Below, piece by piece: positions 1 to 7,543 of a stretch of 64,000 nt of DNA. Position 1 is the first letter of the stretch; the number at the start of each line of letters is the position of its first letter. A program made the translations under genes and the position numbers. This DNA is from JAZDIU01 sp043804635 (GTDB lineage: Bacteria > Chloroflexota > Dehalococcoidia > Dehalococcoidales > UBA2162). The stretch lies in assembly GCA_043804635.1 (NCBI GenBank), contig JAZDIU010000076.1, positions 1 through 64,000 on the forward strand. The letters are read 5' to 3'. A model generated the notes under the pieces. That model did not search any database and was not told the DNA's origin. It saw nothing but the letters and a program-made list of their open reading frames with translations.

Positions 1-64
1 CAATCACACCGGGGAGGAAAGAGAACACGACTAGTAGAGAGATGATGATACCGAGTTTCCGCAT
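1..64 (-). CDS. TRAP-type substrate-binding lipoprotein (DctP-like), third tandem copy, N-terminal fragment only
   Basis: The complement of the first 64 bases begins with ATG at 64, preceded by a strong GGAGG ribosome binding site, and reads MRKLGIIISLLVVFSFLPGV before the window ends. This signal peptide is nearly the same as those of the two complete DctP-like genes at 218-1525 and 1669-2970 (MKKL..IISLLVL.SFLPGVIGC). It is therefore the start of a third paralogue in the same orientation. The lipobox and mature domain lie outside the window, so function is inferred only from the paralogues. Confidence 0.75.
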   Translation of the reverse strand, partial: MRKLGIIISLLVVFSFLPGVI

Positions 65-92
65 TAATGCCTCCTTGTATAAGATTAGTTGA

Positions 93-121
93 TATTAATA
101 AAGTATGACCTTCCCTGTCAA
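93..121 (-). promoter_or_regulatory. Probable promoter of the edge-truncated DctP-like gene
   Basis: On the minus strand a perfect TTGACA lies at 116-121. A weak -10 follows, either TTAATA after 17 bases or TATTAA after 15. It sits about 30 bases upstream of the ATG at 64. The -35 is convincing and the -10 is not. Confidence 0.4.
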
Positions 122-164
122 GTTTGCCAAAAATATCAGCAGTTTTACTCGACGTTAAGCTAAA

Positions 165-201
165 CAAAAAAGAGGGGCAGTGGTAAACACTGCCCCTCTT
201 T
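165..201 (-). terminator. Rho-independent terminator downstream of the 218-1525 gene
   Basis: Inverted repeat with 14-base arms (AAAGAGGGGCAGTG and its complement) around a five-base loop. It is followed on the minus strand by a run of T. It lies just past the stop codon at 218 and should end transcription of that gene before the next paralogue. Confidence 0.85.
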
Positions 202-217
202 AACTGTTATAAACTAG

Positions 218-1525
218 CTATTTCGGCCAGGCTTTAAACTCGTTGCCTTCCAGCTTAGTCATGCTTGTCTGGTTGGGGTAAGCTTTGTAATCTATCCCCC
301 AGCCGGTACCTTTCCCATAAACCTTATCCCACTCTGCCTTAGGGGTGACACCGAAAACAGGGTCCGTGGGCACGTGAGCCGGCGGCACATACTTATCAGC
401 CGCATCTCTATACATCTTCATAATCTCAGCCGCTTCGGCTCCCTTCTTATACAGTTTCTCTTGATCCGCAATCCAGGCGTCAACTATCTTTACTTTTGCC
501 TCAGTAAACTTGGCTTTTTCTGCATCGGGCCAGACGATTATTTCTATCTTCCGTTTTTCGGCTTCTTTCATAAATAACGGCTGGACATCGTCCTGAGCAG
601 AGGCGAAGCCAAGACTAGCCCACCGCCAGGCGGACTTGGTTAATATATCCCGAAGGTCTTGAGGCAGGTTCTGATGCATCTGGCGGTTCGCAATGCAGTT
701 TGAGCCGCCGCCCTGGCGTGTAATACCACCCATATCGATGAAGTAGCCTGGCTTGAAGGTCTCAACGGCACCGAATAGGAAAGGACCCTCCCAGTTCCAC
801 ACACCGCCATCGGTCATTCCCTTCGATAGAGCATCGAACATATCGAGCATACTGATGGAAACCATTGTCGCTCCCAGGTCTGCAAATAGCTTGATAATCC
901 ATTTATTGGTCTGGGATAACGTGACTCCTTTTATTTCTGCCACTGAGCGAATCGGCTTTCTGGATGTAAAGACAAGATAAGGCGGAAGGACCAACTGCCC
1001 GAGGTCTTTTAGGCCAAATCTTTCATAGTCTTTATCGAGTTTATCATAAAGGATAAACCAGTAGATCATGGCATTTTGCATCGCCGTCGTTTCGCCCTGT
1101 AATGGTGGCATAGTCATTACATCAAGCATCGGCAGCATACCCGCCTGTGCCCGGCTGTTCCAGCCGAGGTCAGCCACTCCTTGACCAATCGCAGTCTCGA
1201 ACGCAGGGGGTGCGGACACCAGCGAGCCGCTAGGATAGGCTTCAATCACCAATCGACCATTACTTAAATCCTCGACTGCCTTAAGAAATCCTCCTATCTC
1301 ATGTACGGAACCAAAATAGCCGAGCTTGTGGGCGCGATAGTCGGCATATTTTAATTTAATTGGCTTGAACGCTGTAGTTGGAGTAGTTGGTGTCGTAGGA
1401 GTGGTTGGAGTTGTTGGAGTGGTGGGGGTGGTGGGGGTCGTTGGAGTAGCTGTTCCACATCCAATCACACCGGGGAGGAAAGAGAGTAGAACTAGCAACG
1501 AAATGATGATACTGAGCTTCTTCAC
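218..1525 (-). CDS. TRAP transporter substrate-binding lipoprotein, DctP-like (paralogue 1)
   Basis: Predicted extracytoplasmic solute receptor of a tripartite ATP-independent periplasmic (TRAP) transporter. It has 435 residues and starts at GTG 1525 behind an AGGAGG site. The N-terminus is a lipoprotein signal peptide with lipobox VIGC (Cys about 23). A Pro-Thr-Thr repeat linker of about 25 residues follows, then a DctP-type fold with the typical GGVWNWEGP and KPGYF segments. At the position where carboxylate-binding TRAP receptors usually have Arg (motif like KGLKxRVP), this protein reads KGVTLSQTN, so the usual Arg is absent. The adjacent paralogue at 1669-2970 shares the whole architecture. 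No DctQ or DctM membrane component is visible; it may lie beyond the left edge. The ligand is unknown. Confidence 0.85.
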   Translation of the reverse strand: MKKLSIIISLLVLLSFLPGVIGCGTATPTTPTTPTTPTTPTTPTTPTTPTTAFKPIKLKYADYRAHKLGYFGSVHEIGGFLKAVEDLSNGRLVIEAYPSGSLVSAPPAFETAIGQGVADLGWNSRAQAGMLPMLDVMTMPPLQGETTAMQNAMIYWFILYDKLDKDYERFGLKDLGQLVLPPYLVFTSRKPIRSVAEIKGVTLSQTNKWIIKLFADLGATMVSISMLDMFDALSKGMTDGGVWNWEGPFLFGAVETFKPGYFIDMGGITRQGGGSNCIANRQMHQNLPQDLRDILTKSAWRWASLGFASAQDDVQPLFMKEAEKRKIEIIVWPDAEKAKFTEAKVKIVDAWIADQEKLYKKGAEAAEIMKMYRDAADKYVPPAHVPTDPVFGVTPKAEWDKVYGKGTGWGIDYKAYPNQTSMTKLEGNEFKAWPK

Positions 1526-1617
1526 CGATACCTCCTCTTTTGATTTAATGGTTGTATTATACCATTATTGTCAAGTCGTCCGAGGACGGCGTCAGTAACG
1601 GGTTAAACAAAATATAG

Positions 1618-1645
1618 AAAGGGCAGTGGTAAACCACTGCCCTTT
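1618..1645 (-). terminator. Rho-independent terminator downstream of the 1669-2970 gene
   Basis: Perfect 12-base stem (AAAGGGCAGTGG and complement) with a four-base loop, just beyond the stop codon at 1669. Its sequence resembles the terminator at 165-201. The duplication that made the paralogues therefore probably included the terminator. Confidence 0.8.
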
Positions 1646-1668
1646 ACTTAGTTCAAGCGAGAACCAGT

Positions 1669-2970
1669 CTATTTAGGCCAGGCTTTGAATTCGTTACCGT
1701 CCAATTTGCGGGTAGTTAGCTGGTTCGGGTAGGCTTTGTAGCCCATGCCCCAGGTGCTGCCTTTCCCAAATACAGCGTCCCATTCAGCCTGAGTACTGAC
1801 GCCAAGCTTGGGGTCTGTCGGGATGTTAGCAGGCGGTACATACTTAACTGCCGCATCATTATAAATTTTCATCAGCTCAGAGGTCTCAGCGCCACGCTTA
1901 TATAACCTCTCCATTTCCGCAATAAACTTGTCGATTAACTTCTCTTTTAAGGGAAGGAACTTAGCCTTTTCCTCATCGGACCAGACAATATATTGAATAT
2001 TTCGCTTTTGAGCTTCTTTTATAAAAGCCGGCGTATTGGCATCCTGATGGGCGGCAAAGTAGACACTAGCCCAGCGCCATACTATGTATTGAACTGTATC
2101 CTTTAGGTCAGACGGCAGATTATTAAATACAGTGCGGTTCATATAGACGTTAGACGTGCCTCCCCAGCGGACAAAACCACCGACATCATGGTAGTAGCCC
2201 GGTTTGAAGCTATCCCACCAGCCGAAGAGGGCAGGACCTTCCCAGTTCCACACACCACCGTCCATCATACCCTTTGATAGGGCGTCGTAACCATCAAGGT
2301 TGGAGATGGGAACTACTGTCGCCCCCATGTCCGTGAGCAGCGTGACAATCCACTTGTTGGTGTGGGCTAAAGTGGTTCCCTTAACATCCGCCAGGGTCCG
2401 GAGCGGCTTCTTGGCAGTAATGATGAGATAGACGGGGAGGTTCAGCGAACCCAGGTCGATAAGGTTTATGGCGGCGAAATCTTTATCAAGTTTCTCCGAC
2501 ATAAAGAACCAGTAAATCATGGTGTTCTCAACGGCAGTCGTTTCACCGTGCAGTGGAGGCATAACCATCACGTCCTGCAACGGTAGAGTTCCGGCGATAA
2601 CCCGGCTGCCGAAGCCCATATCAGCCACCCCTTGAGCAATTGACTGTTCTGCTGCGGGGAGGGCAAACAATGAGCCATTAGGATACACATCCATTTTTAT
2701 GCGGCCATTGGTGGCTGCCTCGATAGCTTGTAACCAAGGGCCCATTTCAGTGATAGTACCGAAATAGCCGGGTTTGTGAGCCCTGTAATCTCCATATTTG
2801 AGTTTGATTGGCTTGAATTCCGTTGTTGGGGTTGTGGGGGTTGTGGGTGTCGTTGGAGTGGTGGGGGTTGTTGGCGTTGTTGGAGTGGTCGGAGTCGGAG
2901 TACATCCAATCACGCCGGGGAGAAACGAGAACAGGACTAGCAGGGACAAGATTACACCGAGTTTTTTCAC
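1669..2970 (-). CDS. TRAP transporter substrate-binding lipoprotein, DctP-like (paralogue 2)
   Basis: This 433-residue paralogue of the 218-1525 product starts at GTG 2970 with a GGAGG site. It has the lipoprotein signal MKKLGVILSLLVLFSFLPGV followed by IGC, a PTT-repeat linker and a DctP-like ligand-binding domain. The region corresponding to the conserved substrate Arg reads KGTTLAHTN, again without Arg. The two mature domains look roughly half identical by eye (shared DALSKGM, DGGVWNWEGP, FKPGYY/F, IVWRWAS/SAWRWAS). They probably bind related but not identical ligands. The gene has its own promoter and terminator, so the copies may be regulated separately. Confidence 0.85.
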   Translation of the reverse strand: MKKLGVILSLLVLFSFLPGVIGCTPTPTTPTTPTTPTTPTTPTTPTTPTTEFKPIKLKYGDYRAHKPGYFGTITEMGPWLQAIEAATNGRIKMDVYPNGSLFALPAAEQSIAQGVADMGFGSRVIAGTLPLQDVMVMPPLHGETTAVENTMIYWFFMSEKLDKDFAAINLIDLGSLNLPVYLIITAKKPLRTLADVKGTTLAHTNKWIVTLLTDMGATVVPISNLDGYDALSKGMMDGGVWNWEGPALFGWWDSFKPGYYHDVGGFVRWGGTSNVYMNRTVFNNLPSDLKDTVQYIVWRWASVYFAAHQDANTPAFIKEAQKRNIQYIVWSDEEKAKFLPLKEKLIDKFIAEMERLYKRGAETSELMKIYNDAAVKYVPPANIPTDPKLGVSTQAEWDAVFGKGSTWGMGYKAYPNQLTTRKLDGNEFKAWPK

Positions 2971-3000
2971 GAATACCTCCTTTGATTTACTAAAAGGAGA

Positions 3001-3030
3001 ATATTATCACTATTTGGCTATGACTGTCAA
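3001..3030 (-). promoter_or_regulatory. Promoter of DctP-like paralogue 2, overlapped by an inverted repeat
   Basis: On the minus strand, TTGACA (3025-3030), an 18-base spacer and TAATAT (3001-3006) lie about 30 bases before the GTG start. A 9-base inverted repeat (TATTTGGCT at 3011-3019 and AGCCAAATA at 3030-3038, 10 bases apart) covers the spacer and reaches the -35. That position suits a repressor operator. Confidence 0.6.
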
Positions 3031-3043
3031 GCCAAATACCAAA

Positions 3044-3072
3044 TTGACAATTAACCGTCAAAGCGTTACCAT
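3044..3072 (+). promoter_or_regulatory. Promoter of ileS
   Basis: TTGACA (3044-3049), 17-base spacer, TACCAT (3067-3072). The predicted start near 3079 leaves a leader of about 110 bases before the ileS ATG. The leader shows none of the conserved T-box sequences, so it is not assigned to a known riboswitch class. Confidence 0.6.
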
Positions 3073-3188
3073 TTTATAAATCTGAGCGTGCTTTTTGAGC
3101 TGGATTTAACGGTCTAAAATTCCGGCACGAGCTTAATCAGGGAGAGACGCCGGGGAAGCTGTTCGGATAATCAAGTTTTTGGTGGCTG

Positions 3189-6100
3189 ATGTTTCATCCT
3201 GTAACCAGTAAAGTTAGTTTCCCACAGGTCGAAGAGAAAATACTCGAGCTGTGGAAGAAAAGGAATATATTTGCGCAAAGCGTAGAGAGGCGGCGGGGTT
3301 CTCCGCGCTTCAATCTATATGAAGGCCCGCCGACCGCTAACGGCAACCCGGGCATACACCACGTCCTATCCCGTGTCTTCAAAGATGTTATTCCGCGCTA
3401 TAAAGCAATGAAGGGCTTTTACACTCCGCGTATTGCTGGCTGGGATACACACGGTTTGCCAGTGGAACTGGAAATAGAGAAAAAGCTTGGCTTTTCCGGA
3501 AAAGCTCAAATCGAGGCGTACGGAGTAGAAAAATTTAACCAGCTCTGCCGGCAGAGCGTTCTCAGATATCTGAAAGATTGGGAAGCGCTGACCGAGCGTA
3601 TCGGTTTCTGGATTGACCTTAAGAACGCCTATATCACGATGGACAACAAGTATATCGAGACCGGCTGGTGGGCGATAAAGCAAATGTGGGATAATGGCCT
3701 GGTATATCAAGGTTATAGAGTAACTCCCCACTGCCCCCGTTGCGGGACATCTTTAAGCTCACACGAAGTAGCTCTGGGCTACCAGGACGATGTCGAAGAC
3801 CCATCCGTTTATATCAAGTTTAAGCTTACCGAAGATTCATTAAAGCGCTTATCTCTGGATAAGCCGTCTTATCTTCTTGCCTGGACGACCACTCCCTGGA
3901 CATTGACGAGCAACACGGCGCTGGCAGTAGCTGCTGCCGTGGAATATGCGGTGGTAGAGGTGGAAGATGAATACCTTATTATGGCTGGAGTCTTGTTGGA
4001 GAGAGTGGGATTGGGTGGAAATAAGATAGCCAAGAGAGTAGAAGGAAAAGATTTAGTCGGCGTCGGATACGAGCCTCTTTTCAATCCGCATCATTTTGGG
4101 GTTGATAGAAAACGGTTTACAAGCAGGGAGTTGGTGACACAGACGCCCGACCAAAATTTGAGCTATCGCGTGATTGCTACCGACTTCGTTTCCACAGAAG
4201 ACGGAACAGGCATCGTTCATATTGCTCCAGCTTATGGTGAAGTAGACTATCAGGCGGGAGAAGCTAATAACCTGGATTTCGTTCACGCTGTAGATTTACA
4301 GGGTAAACTTACCGGTAACTATCCGTTTTCCGGTAAGTTCGTCAAAGACGCTGATGCCGATGTGCTCAATGACCTAAAGTCGCGGGGGCTTCTTTTCCGC
4401 AGCGAGAAAATTCGCCACACGTATCCCTTCTGCTGGCGGTGCAGCGCCCCGTTACTCTACTATGCCAAGCAGACCTGGTATATCAAAACAACATCGGTAA
4501 AAGAAAGGTTGATTGCCGGTAATAACGAGATAAACTGGTATCCCGAACATATTAAATACGGGCGCTTCGGCGACTGGCTGGAAAATAATGTCGACTGGGC
4601 TTTCTCACGGGAAAGATACTGGGGTACGCCGTTACCGGTCTGGCGTTGCGAAAATCCCAAGTGCGGTAATCAGGAGTGTGCGGGTAGCGTGGAGGAACTC
4701 AAGAAGAAGCCTGGATTAGTCGGCATGAAAGAACCGCTGGATTTGCACCGCCCATTTGTCGACGGGTTAACTTACAATTGCGCCAAATGCGGGGCAAAGA
4801 TGGCACGGGTGCCTGAGGTTATCGACTGCTGGTTCGATTCGGGAGCGATGCCGATGGCTCAATTCCATTATCCTTTCGAAAATGAGACACTGCTCAAGGA
4901 CGGGCGCTTCCCGGCGGACTATATTTGTGAAGCCGTCGACCAGACCCGCGGCTGGTTCTACAGTCTGCACGCAATTTCAACCCTTCTCTTCGACCGGCCC
5001 TCGTTCAAGAACGTTATTTGCCTGGGGCTAATCCTCGATGCTGAGGGAGAAAAGATGAGCAAAGCGAAGGGGAACGTGGTCGAACCGTGGGCTATAGTCA
5101 ATAAGTACGGAGCTGATATCCTACGCTGGTATTTCTTTACCGGAGCACCTGCCGGCAACGTGCGGCGCTTTGACGAAAAGGCATTACCCGAAGTAACCCG
5201 TCGCTTTTTCCTGACCTTATGGAACGTTTACTCTTTCTTTGTTACTTACGCTAACTTAGACCACTTTACTCCTGGTGCCGAAGGAGGCAATCAGGCAGAA
5301 TCAGAGCTCGACCGCTGGATTATCTCTGAGCTGAATCAGCTTATTATGGATGTAGATTCGGCTCTGGAACATTACGACCCGACCGAAGCCGGAAGAAAAC
5401 TGGAAGATTTTGTAGATAGTTTATCTAATTGGTACGTGCGCCGGGGGCGGAGACGTTTCTGGAAGAGCGAGAGTGATACCGATAAGCTAGCAGCTTATAA
5501 TACGCTTTATTCCTGTCTGGTTACATTAGCTAAATTGCTGGCGCCTCTGGCTCCGTTCCTGGCTGATGAGCTATATCAGAACCTCGTTCTGTCGGCCTTC
5601 CCCGAATCTCCGGAGAGCGTCCATCTGCCTGATTTTCCGGTGGCTAATGAGAGCAGAATTGACCGGCAGCTTGTAGACGATACCCGATTAGCCATGAAAA
5701 TATCCAGTATAGGTCGGGCGTCGCGAAGTCAGGCTAAGATAAGGGTGCGCCAGCCTCTATCTAGCGCTACGGTTAAGGTGACTTCCAGCCGAGAAATAGA
5801 GGGGCTTAAGCGATTACAGCCTCAAATACTGGATGAGCTCAACATAAAAGAGCTGGAACCAACCGTTAATGTTGGTGATATAGATAAGCTGGACAAGAAC
5901 AGCTATGCCATATGCTGGGATGGTGACTATGCAGTCGGGACTGCGACTGCAGCATCCGCTGAGCTTAAGGCTGAAGGAATGGCACGAGAAATAGTGCACC
6001 GGTTACAGACGATGCGGCGTTCAGCCGGGTTCGATATTGCCGACCATATCACGGCATCTTATCAGAGTGATGATTATATCAAAAACGTAATGGATACCTG

Positions 6101-6227
6101 GCGTGCTTATATCGAAATAGAGACTTTATCGGTGTTGCGGGATGAATCTCCGCAAGAAGATGCTTTTAAAGAAAGCTACAAATTAGAGGGCCACGAGATT
6201 TTGCTGGGTGTTAAGAAGGTTGGGTAA
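3189..6227 (+). CDS. ileS: Isoleucyl-tRNA synthetase, type 2 (eukaryote-like)
   Basis: Charges tRNA-Ile with isoleucine in the cytoplasm. It has 1012 residues, the length of the larger IleRS2 class. The N-terminal catalytic core has the class I signature, but in the altered form GIHH at residues 55-58 (PPTANGNPGIHH) instead of HxGH. The editing-domain region and WTTTPWTL motif follow, then KMSKA near residue 622 and a long C-terminal anticodon-binding part with Cys pairs (CxxxxCG near 480-500). IleRS2 enzymes are known for mupirocin tolerance, and the GxHH rearrangement has been linked to still stronger tolerance. The gene converges on the htrA-like gene with only three bases between the stop codons and no visible terminator. 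Confidence 0.95.
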   Translation: MFHPVTSKVSFPQVEEKILELWKKRNIFAQSVERRRGSPRFNLYEGPPTANGNPGIHHVLSRVFKDVIPRYKAMKGFYTPRIAGWDTHGLPVELEIEKKLGFSGKAQIEAYGVEKFNQLCRQSVLRYLKDWEALTERIGFWIDLKNAYITMDNKYIETGWWAIKQMWDNGLVYQGYRVTPHCPRCGTSLSSHEVALGYQDDVEDPSVYIKFKLTEDSLKRLSLDKPSYLLAWTTTPWTLTSNTALAVAAAVEYAVVEVEDEYLIMAGVLLERVGLGGNKIAKRVEGKDLVGVGYEPLFNPHHFGVDRKRFTSRELVTQTPDQNLSYRVIATDFVSTEDGTGIVHIAPAYGEVDYQAGEANNLDFVHAVDLQGKLTGNYPFSGKFVKDADADVLNDLKSRGLLFRSEKIRHTYPFCWRCSAPLLYYAKQTWYIKTTSVKERLIAGNNEINWYPEHIKYGRFGDWLENNVDWAFSRERYWGTPLPVWRCENPKCGNQECAGSVEELKKKPGLVGMKEPLDLHRPFVDGLTYNCAKCGAKMARVPEVIDCWFDSGAMPMAQFHYPFENETLLKDGRFPADYICEAVDQTRGWFYSLHAISTLLFDRPSFKNVICLGLILDAEGEKMSKAKGNVVEPWAIVNKYGADILRWYFFTGAPAGNVRRFDEKALPEVTRRFFLTLWNVYSFFVTYANLDHFTPGAEGGNQAESELDRWIISELNQLIMDVDSALEHYDPTEAGRKLEDFVDSLSNWYVRRGRRRFWKSESDTDKLAAYNTLYSCLVTLAKLLAPLAPFLADELYQNLVLSAFPESPESVHLPDFPVANESRIDRQLVDDTRLAMKISSIGRASRSQAKIRVRQPLSSATVKVTSSREIEGLKRLQPQILDELNIKELEPTVNVGDIDKLDKNSYAICWDGDYAVGTATAASAELKAEGMAREIVHRLQTMRRSAGFDIADHITASYQSDDYIKNVMDTWRAYIEIETLSVLRDESPQEDAFKESYKLEGHEILLGVKKVG

Positions 6228-6230
6228 TAT

Positions 6231-7346
6231 CTACGATGGTGGCGGACTTTCGATAAGGGTTACTTCAGTATTGGCTTGAGCCCTGCCTCGCCAGTAAGTA
6301 ATCGTTACTTTCCGTCCCACTTTGGAAGAGTGTAAAGCTCTTAATAGACCGTTAACCTCGGTTATTGGTTGGCTATCGAAGGTGGTAATAACGTCCCCGA
6401 CTTTGATTCCAGCCCTATCGGCCGGACTGCCCGATGCGACATTAGTTATCAAGGCTCCCGAATCAACCCCAAGATTATACGAACGAACCACGAACTGGGT
6501 AACATCGGTTAGACCTACTCCCATCCAGGGGCGAACCACGTAGCCGGTATTTACCAGTTGCTGGATAATTGCAGCGGCTTCCTCGCTGGGTATTGCGTAA
6601 CCCATACCCTCGACTCCGGCAGAGGCTATCTTGGCGCTGGTGATGCCGATTACTTCCCCAGCCATATTAGCCAGCGGTCCACCACTATTGCCGGGATTGA
6701 TGGCGGCACTAGTCTCCAGAAGGTCATATAGCGTTTGTCCCGAGTCGACCGGTATGGGAACTCCCTTACGACTTATGATACCCTCTTTAGCGGTGATACC
6801 CTGCCCCAGTGAATTACCGATAGCCACTACCCAGTCGCCGACTCTCAGCTTTGAGGAATCGCCTAAAGTTACGGCGGGAAGATTCGTGGCATCAATTTTG
6901 AGGACGGCTAAATCTGCGAGCGGGTCGATAGCCACTTTCCCGGGGTCTACTGAGAAAGTCCGGCCGTCATCGAGGGTTACGGTAATGTTTTGAGCACCCT
7001 CGACTACGTGGTTGTTGGTAACGATTACGCCATCTTGCCGTATTATCCAACCGGAGCCGGCACCTGGCTGAGTAAAGGGCCGATTGAAAAAGTCGTATCC
7101 AACGACCTCGGTATTGATAGCGACCACCGAGGGTTTGACTTTGGCAACTACGTCGGCGATGTTGGGTAAAAATGGAGCCTGCCCGTTACCGGGTGATAAC
7201 GTCCAGGTTGAGTCCATAGGGGCTACGGGGGTGGTAGCGGTGGGGGAAGTGGGTGGTGCTGCAGTTTCAAGAGGAGGTAGAAGAGCACACCCGCCCAGTG
7301 GTAAAACCAGACTTAAAAAGATAGCTAAATATGCCAGTTTTTTCAT
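6231..7346 (-). CDS. HtrA/DegP-family serine protease with PDZ domain, lipid-anchored
   Basis: Extracytoplasmic quality-control protease of 371 residues. A lipoprotein signal peptide ends in LGGC (Cys 20). A Pro/Thr-rich linker and a trypsin-like domain follow, with catalytic His113 (NNHVVEG), Asp145 (PLADLAVLK) and Ser221 (NPGNSGGPL). One PDZ domain (about 270-365, GSPADRAGIKVGDVI) completes the protein. Most HtrA proteins are soluble or held by a transmembrane helix; this one should be held by a diacylglyceryl Cys on the outer face of the membrane. No Shine-Dalgarno sequence precedes the ATG at 7346, and the 60 upstream bases are very AT-rich with TATAAT-like sequences. Confidence 0.92.
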   Translation of the reverse strand: MKKLAYLAIFLSLVLPLGGCALLPPLETAAPPTSPTATTPVAPMDSTWTLSPGNGQAPFLPNIADVVAKVKPSVVAINTEVVGYDFFNRPFTQPGAGSGWIIRQDGVIVTNNHVVEGAQNITVTLDDGRTFSVDPGKVAIDPLADLAVLKIDATNLPAVTLGDSSKLRVGDWVVAIGNSLGQGITAKEGIISRKGVPIPVDSGQTLYDLLETSAAINPGNSGGPLANMAGEVIGITSAKIASAGVEGMGYAIPSEEAAAIIQQLVNTGYVVRPWMGVGLTDVTQFVVRSYNLGVDSGALITNVASGSPADRAGIKVGDVITTFDSQPITEVNGLLRALHSSKVGRKVTITYWRGRAQANTEVTLIESPPPS

Positions 7347-7469
7347 TTATTTAGTTTATATATTATAAATAAATTGTTAAGTGTTTATTAAATTATATAA
7401 TAAAACGCTAGTAGAGCAAAAAAGTTTCACGGTGGGATTGAAGGCGAGTTTTAAGGGACGAGGTCATTG

Positions 7470-7539
7470 ATTCACTTGTGGGTAAGTCCCTTCCCCCTTG
7501 AGAAGGGGGAAGGGACTAAAATGAAACCACAAGTGAATT
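7470..7539. repeat. Nested intergenic inverted repeat downstream of the trpB-like gene
   Basis: Outer arms ATTCACTTGTGG (7470-7481) and its complement (7528-7539) enclose an inner 14-base hairpin (GTCCCTTCCCCCTT at 7486-7499 and complement at 7503-7516). It lies directly after the trpB-like stop codon. It could act as a terminator without a good U-tract, or be a REP-like mobile palindrome. The inner part resembles the CCCTCTCC-type palindrome at 28577-28600. Confidence 0.65.
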
Positions 7540-7543
7540 TACT

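Noticed and set aside
2798..3079. Frames rich in VGVVGVVG or RQQPPP opposite the TRAP receptor genes
   Set aside because: They come from the PTT-repeat linkers read in other frames.
3079..3188. T-box riboswitch in the ileS leader
   Set aside because: The conserved T-box sequence (AGGGTGGNACCGCG) and specifier-loop pattern are not present.
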